This document shows positions 56,111 through 60,000 of a DNA stretch of 60,000 nt, in pieces. The notes beneath the pieces are model-generated. The model did not search any database and was not told the DNA's origin. It saw only the letters and a program-made list of their open reading frames with translations. The DNA lies in NCBI GenBank assembly GCA_009760855.2, contig WPIO01000012.1, positions 7,749,501 through 7,809,500 on the forward strand, in the 5' to 3' direction. Numbering within the stretch: position 1 is the stretch's first letter; every line of letters starts with the position of its first letter. Both the position numbers and the translations under genes were made by a program. The DNA is from Cristatella mucedo (taxonomy: Eukaryota > Bryozoa > Phylactolaemata > Cristatellidae).

Positions 56111-56680
56111 TACTGAGGTACGAATTTTTCAACGGCGGATTGGACTGTATGCCTTGGCTTCTAACGCTGGAGAAGGCCGTAGCAAGGCTAAAGATTTCGA
56201 TGCCGCTGAAACATGTTGTGCCAGTGTGTCTAGGCGAGAACGCCATACACGGAGATTGTTATGTTACTGCGTTTCCGGCTGCAGCAGCGCTAATGGAGTC
56301 TCACGGAGACACGAAGACACGAGCGGGCGAACGTGAGCGGTGAACGAGCCTCTCGTCTTTATTCCCCAGCGGGTACATATACGAGCTAGGTGCTGACTCA
56401 CCACAGATAAGGTAGTGCATGTGTGGTGAGCAACTGTGGTGGGCCACACGCCCACATCAAAGGCTGCACCGAGCCAATTGCCCAACCACCCTCTGCAGGT
56501 GGGGCAAACACTGGTGGCCGAGAAGCAACAGCCTCACACAACACCTCGCTCGGTTCGCAGCGGTTCGGACGCGGCCTGTTGCTCGTCGGCAGCGCTCGCA
56601 GGCCTAGGCCGCTCGCTAATCCAACGCGGGCGAGCCGGGAATGGAGGACGCTAAACGGTCCGGCCAAGGGCTCTTTGCTC
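56111..56680. other. GC-rich stretch with an unknown dispersed repeat piece
   Basis: 56478-56530 (GCCCAACCACCCTCTGCAGG, GTGGCCG) is related to 28106-28158 in gene 1 intron 1. Several frames are open because of GC content; none is supported as coding. Confidence 0.4.
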
Positions 56681-56684
56681 TGAG

Positions 56685-56785
56685 CTGTGATGGCCAAGGA
56701 GGTAAGATGCTCGCATTTCACGCCCGAGGCCGTGGGTTTGAATCGTGCTGAGGGCGACTCTTTATTGCCAGCGGCAAGTCACGAA
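56685..56785 (+). mobile_element. SINE-2 head
   Basis: CTGTGATGGCCAAGGAGGTAAG (A-box region), GTGGGTTTGAATCGTG (B box, two changes), then GCGACTCTTTATTGCC. It stops where a LINE-A minus-strand tail begins. Confidence 0.7.
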
Positions 56786-57545
56786 TAATAATAATAATAA
56801 TAATGCACTTGATAAAGCGCCCTTAGAGAACCTAATCTCTTTCTAGGCGCTTTACACTTGCTGCAAAGGGAAATGCAATTGAATGGTGAGTAATATCATG
56901 CTTGATAAACAATCACCATAAATAACATGGTTAGGGGTGACATGCATAGGGTCAGCATGCAAATGTGGTTAGTGGCAGCATGCACAGTGTCAGCACGCAT
57001 AAGCACGTGAAAGACGAATCACAGGGACCCACTAAATGCTGTCCTAAATAGGTGTGTTTTTAAGTTCTTTTTAAATGTGGTCAGGTCAGGGGATGTTCTG
57101 ACGCAGGTCGGGAGAGAGTTTCAGGCTTTGGGAGCATACGAACTACATGCACGGTCTCCAAAGGATTTGAGGTTAGTACGAGGTATTGGTAGACTGTTGG
57201 ATTACGAAAAGCGGGTGGAACGATGCTTGGCCTGGTGGGGGAGTAGATCTGAGAGACAGGCTGAAGCCAAAGAATGAAGTGACCTATAAGTGAGCGACAA
57301 AACCTTGAAGTCAATCCGTTGCTTGACTGGTAGCCAGTGCAGGTCGGCGAGAAGTGGTGTGATGTGGCAACTGCGACGCTGACGACAGACAGGCCTAGCT
57401 GCAGAGTTTTGCACCAGCTGCAAACTTGCAGAAGTCGAGACGGGATGTCACGAATGCATAGACCAACTTATACGTGGTATCCTTATCTAAACAAGCCCGA
57501 ATTTTAGCAATGTTATGTTTGCTGAAAGTAGGCAGATTTGACTAA
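56786..57545 (-). mobile_element. LINE-A 3' copy
   Basis: Minus strand: (ATT)n and stem-loop end (56786-56870), C-terminal frames (LKSF-equivalents, E-T-L-S-R-P-A-S position of WNSLP in a shifted frame), RRSCHITPLLADLHWLPVKQ and SLHSLASACLSDLLPHQ. Frame breaks in the terminal part. Confidence 0.88.
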
Positions 57546-57720
57546 AGTCGCTAAGGCTCCTCTGCCGTTATAAAAATGAGGCCGTTAAATTAGCTGCAAC
57601 ATTTTTTGTTGCACCGCAGGGTCATGGCCAGTAATCAAACTTCTGAGTTGGGTGATCGTACATCTCGATCCTGGTCGTGGGCCCGAATCCGGCAGCAGGC
57701 CGTTGTCAGCTGCTATCCGT
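57546..57720 (+). mobile_element. SINE-2 tail followed by a SINE-like head
   Basis: CTAAGGCTCCTCTGCCGTTATAA...GAGGCCGTTAAATTAGC is the tail block; 57618-57700 has GGTCATGGCCAG and GTCGTGGGCCCGAATCC (B-box-like), a second, degraded head. Confidence 0.55.
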
Positions 57721-57764
57721 ACTGGACCTTCTTTTTGGACTAGAATCGCTCAGCTCTGAATTGA

Positions 57765-58085
57765 ACTAGTCTAAAATGCGTTGGAGACCATGTAGTCAGT
57801 TCCTATGGTCCCAAAGCCCGGAACTCACAAATGACGTCACGACATTCCGTGACTTGAAAACATTTAAAGATAAGCTAAACACGAACCTGTTCTTGCAGCA
57901 TTTGGTGGTTCTATGCAATTTTTCCTTTGTGAGATTATGTGTGCCGAAACGTCATTTTACCGCCAACCTTATTAAGCAGGCTCAAATTGTGCATGTTACC
58001 TCTACTAGTTTGATCATGCTACCTTTAGAAACATAGGAAAAGTGCATGTAAAAAGATTCCATTCCGCGAGGGCACTGTAAAATTG
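57765..58085 (+). mobile_element. Diverged LINE 3' fragment
   Basis: Plus strand traces of the C-terminal LINE-A region: G-D-H-V-V-S-S-Y-G-P-K-A-R-N-S, then FRDLKTFKDKLNTNLFLQHL, ending with a decayed CCGCGAGGGCACTGTAAA tail. Confidence 0.65.
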
Positions 58086-59296
58086 GTTAACTATTATATT
58101 ATTAAGGCTCTTGAGCCACACAATGAGGCGCTGAGTTAATTTGCGTTTACACTGCGTTTACGATTCTTTGTTAACGTGATTTGCTTGGCAATGACACGAG
58201 GACGTCTCGTTAAATGCAAGCACTAAGTGCGAGAAATGCATGGTTCCCTTTGTGTATAATAGTTTGATGCATTGTTCGCGATTCGTACGCGTAGTACGAA
58301 TAAAAAGGTACTTGAAATCACCGCCATTAAATCACAGGCAAAAATGTTGCCTCCTAGTGACTCTCCATGTCTAATTTTATTATGGAAACTGGTTGGTGAC
58401 CTAATAAAAGGGAGAAAATTAGTGACAGCGCTTGCATTAATGATAATCGAAAACTTACAGTTTAGAGCACCGTCATTGTTCACCAGTAGTTAGTTACGGA
58501 TTCAGGTCACGTGGCGGTAGAGCTACTTGTGTATTCAAATTTGAAGAACTTAAATTACGCTGGGTTTTTCTCGAAGTAAATGCAATGCCATCACTCCCAC
58601 TGTTAGCACCGAATGCTGCCAGACTGCTTACGCGTTGCTAAACTAAGAGATTTATGCTCCTAGAATGAGCTACAAAAATGTAGTCCTGAAAAAGATAGTA
58701 AATCCAAAACTAAAAAATGCTCCTTTATATTAAATCGCGCTAATGTTGCACACGCTCTGCCTCTCGGGAGAAGTTTTAGGCAAAGCTTTGGTGCCCTGAC
58801 TCTAATTCCGACGTTAAACTTTATAGCTCTACTTCATATGACAAAGTTCAGCTTGGGACACCTGTAAGAGCTCCTTACAAGCTATGCAAGCCACGTTAGC
58901 CCAGCCTTCTACCGTAGCGTGTAATAGGGAGAATCTTATAAAACCATTAAAAAGCACGATGCCCAACCACTTCGATTGCCGTAAAGGAGAAACCGGTTGA
59001 TCTTCCCTCAAATCACGGTTTCCAAGAAAGTATTTCATCAGTAAAATTAACTTATCGATAAGTATTTCATGTTGAACGAATAAAAAAGAGAAAATTTTGG
59101 TACAGCCCAGAGTTAAAATATTTGGCCTTCGGTAAGGCGAGTATATGGCAACGTTAAGCGAAGAATCGATGGAATCGCGGGTCATAAACATGTGTCCTGA
59201 ATGCGGCATCGTCATAAGCGTATGTCTCCCAATGCGGCACGTGCGTTTTCCTCTCAGAAGACAAAGTAACGCTAAATATGTGGCAAAGAGAGAATG
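58086..59296. other. Intergenic, nothing recognised
   Basis: AT-rich, no supported exon. Longer open frames on either strand lack splice and codon support. Confidence 0.45.
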
Positions 59297-59505
59297 ATAA
59301 TAATAATAATTATAATAATAATAATGCACGTGATGAAGCGCCCCCAGAGAACTTAATCTCTTTCTAGGCGCTTTACATTTGCTGCAAAGGGAAATGCAAT
59401 TGAATGGTAAGTGAAATCATGCTTGAAAAACAAACAAAATGAATAGTATGGTTAGGGGTAACATGCACAGGGTCAGCATGCATATGTGGTTAGTGGAGCA
59501 TGAGG
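59297..59505 (-). mobile_element. LINE-A 3' tail copy
   Basis: ATAATAATAATGCACGTGATGAAGCGCCCCC...CTCTTTCTAGGCGCTTTACATTTGCTG and about 130 bp of 3' UTR, nearly identical to the copies at 15.1 and 56.8 kb. Confidence 0.9.
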
Positions 59506-60000
59506 ACGTCATCCCGTCGAATCTACCGCAATAACTAATTGCACTGCACGCCTCTTCGGTCGCGGTTATATAAGTCTAAGGAGAGATTACGTCTCCGCGA
59601 TAGCATTCATTTAGCCTTTAGTGTTTCCTAATGAAAATCTTACTATTCAGATTAATTTCAATATTGTGGGCCTACAGATAAAAGCCACTAGAGGCGAGCA
59701 CGTTTATTCTTTCAATGGGGAACTATCAATCTGTTGCAACTTTTAAGGACTTTCGATCCAAATAGGCTCAACAGGCTCAACAGATCTCAGACTCCGTCTG
59801 ACTTTTAGTTCACTTAATTCGCTTGCACCAGCCTTCCTGTCACACCTGCTGGCACCTCCTCCGGTGTGCTCTCTCACCACTCACCCATTAACTTTAATTC
59901 ATCTCGACATCTCTTGCACTTAAATTTAAGTCGTTTACGATTGAGCTGTTAGCTGGTTTGCATCGAAAGTCTGGAACTCACGATTGGCAGTGGTTACTTT
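59506..60000. other. Right end, mostly unrecognised
   Basis: From about 59940 the plus strand reads A-G-L-H-R-K-S-G-T-H-like and GTCTGGAACTCACG, possibly the WNSLP region of another diverged LINE running off the edge. The rest is unassigned. Confidence 0.3.

Noticed and set aside
58829-59329. 166-codon minus-strand frame
   Set aside because: Its start lies in the (ATT)n tail of a LINE-A copy, and the rest has no recognisable motif or codon pattern.

Overview
The window is nuclear DNA from an animal-like eukaryote, most likely a non-vertebrate metazoan; I cannot name the phylum. Coding sequence is split into short exons with GT...AG introns in matching phases. AATAAA signals follow the stop codons. 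The sequence between exons is packed with decayed L2/CR1-group LINEs, tRNA-derived SINEs, hAT-type non-autonomous elements and microsatellites. There is no sign of operons, CRISPR arrays or bacterial genes.

Three protein-coding genes can be assembled, all on the + strand. (1) About 3508-13526: the 3' six exons of a Ser/Gly/Pro/Gln- and Trp-motif-rich protein I do not recognise; its 5' end is upstream or unseen. (2) 22543-37385: a complete four-exon gene for a 343-residue protein that resembles the FAM78 family. (3) 40221-49245: exons 2-4 of a second FAM78-like gene with the same intron phases (2, 2, 1). Its last exon has grown by about 1,100 codons into a low-complexity tail holding ten almost identical 47-residue repeats and ending in a PAM2-like motif.

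Layout. 1-3.4 kb: LINE remnants and a hAT MITE with an 8-bp target duplication. 3.5-13.7 kb: the Trp-rich gene, whose introns hold LINE debris, a SINE, and a perfect 60-bp inverted repeat. 13.8-21.8 kb: intergenic LINEs, including the best-preserved LINE copy (16.4-18.1 kb) and a clear nested insertion near 15.1-15.8 kb. 22.2-37.5 kb: FAM78-like gene 1 with a GC-rich start region. 37.5-49.4 kb: FAM78-like gene 2, with LINEs in its second intron. 49.4-60 kb: no supported gene; hAT elements, LINEs and SINEs.

Two LINE families recur. LINE-A ends in a small stem-loop followed by (ATT)n; LINE-B ends in a short TACAT-type repeat. One SINE family carries the same 3' end as LINE-A, which suggests that it is copied by the LINE-A machinery. 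The most interesting item is the tandem FAM78-like pair, one of which has acquired a huge repeat-bearing tail with a possible poly(A)-binding-protein docking motif.
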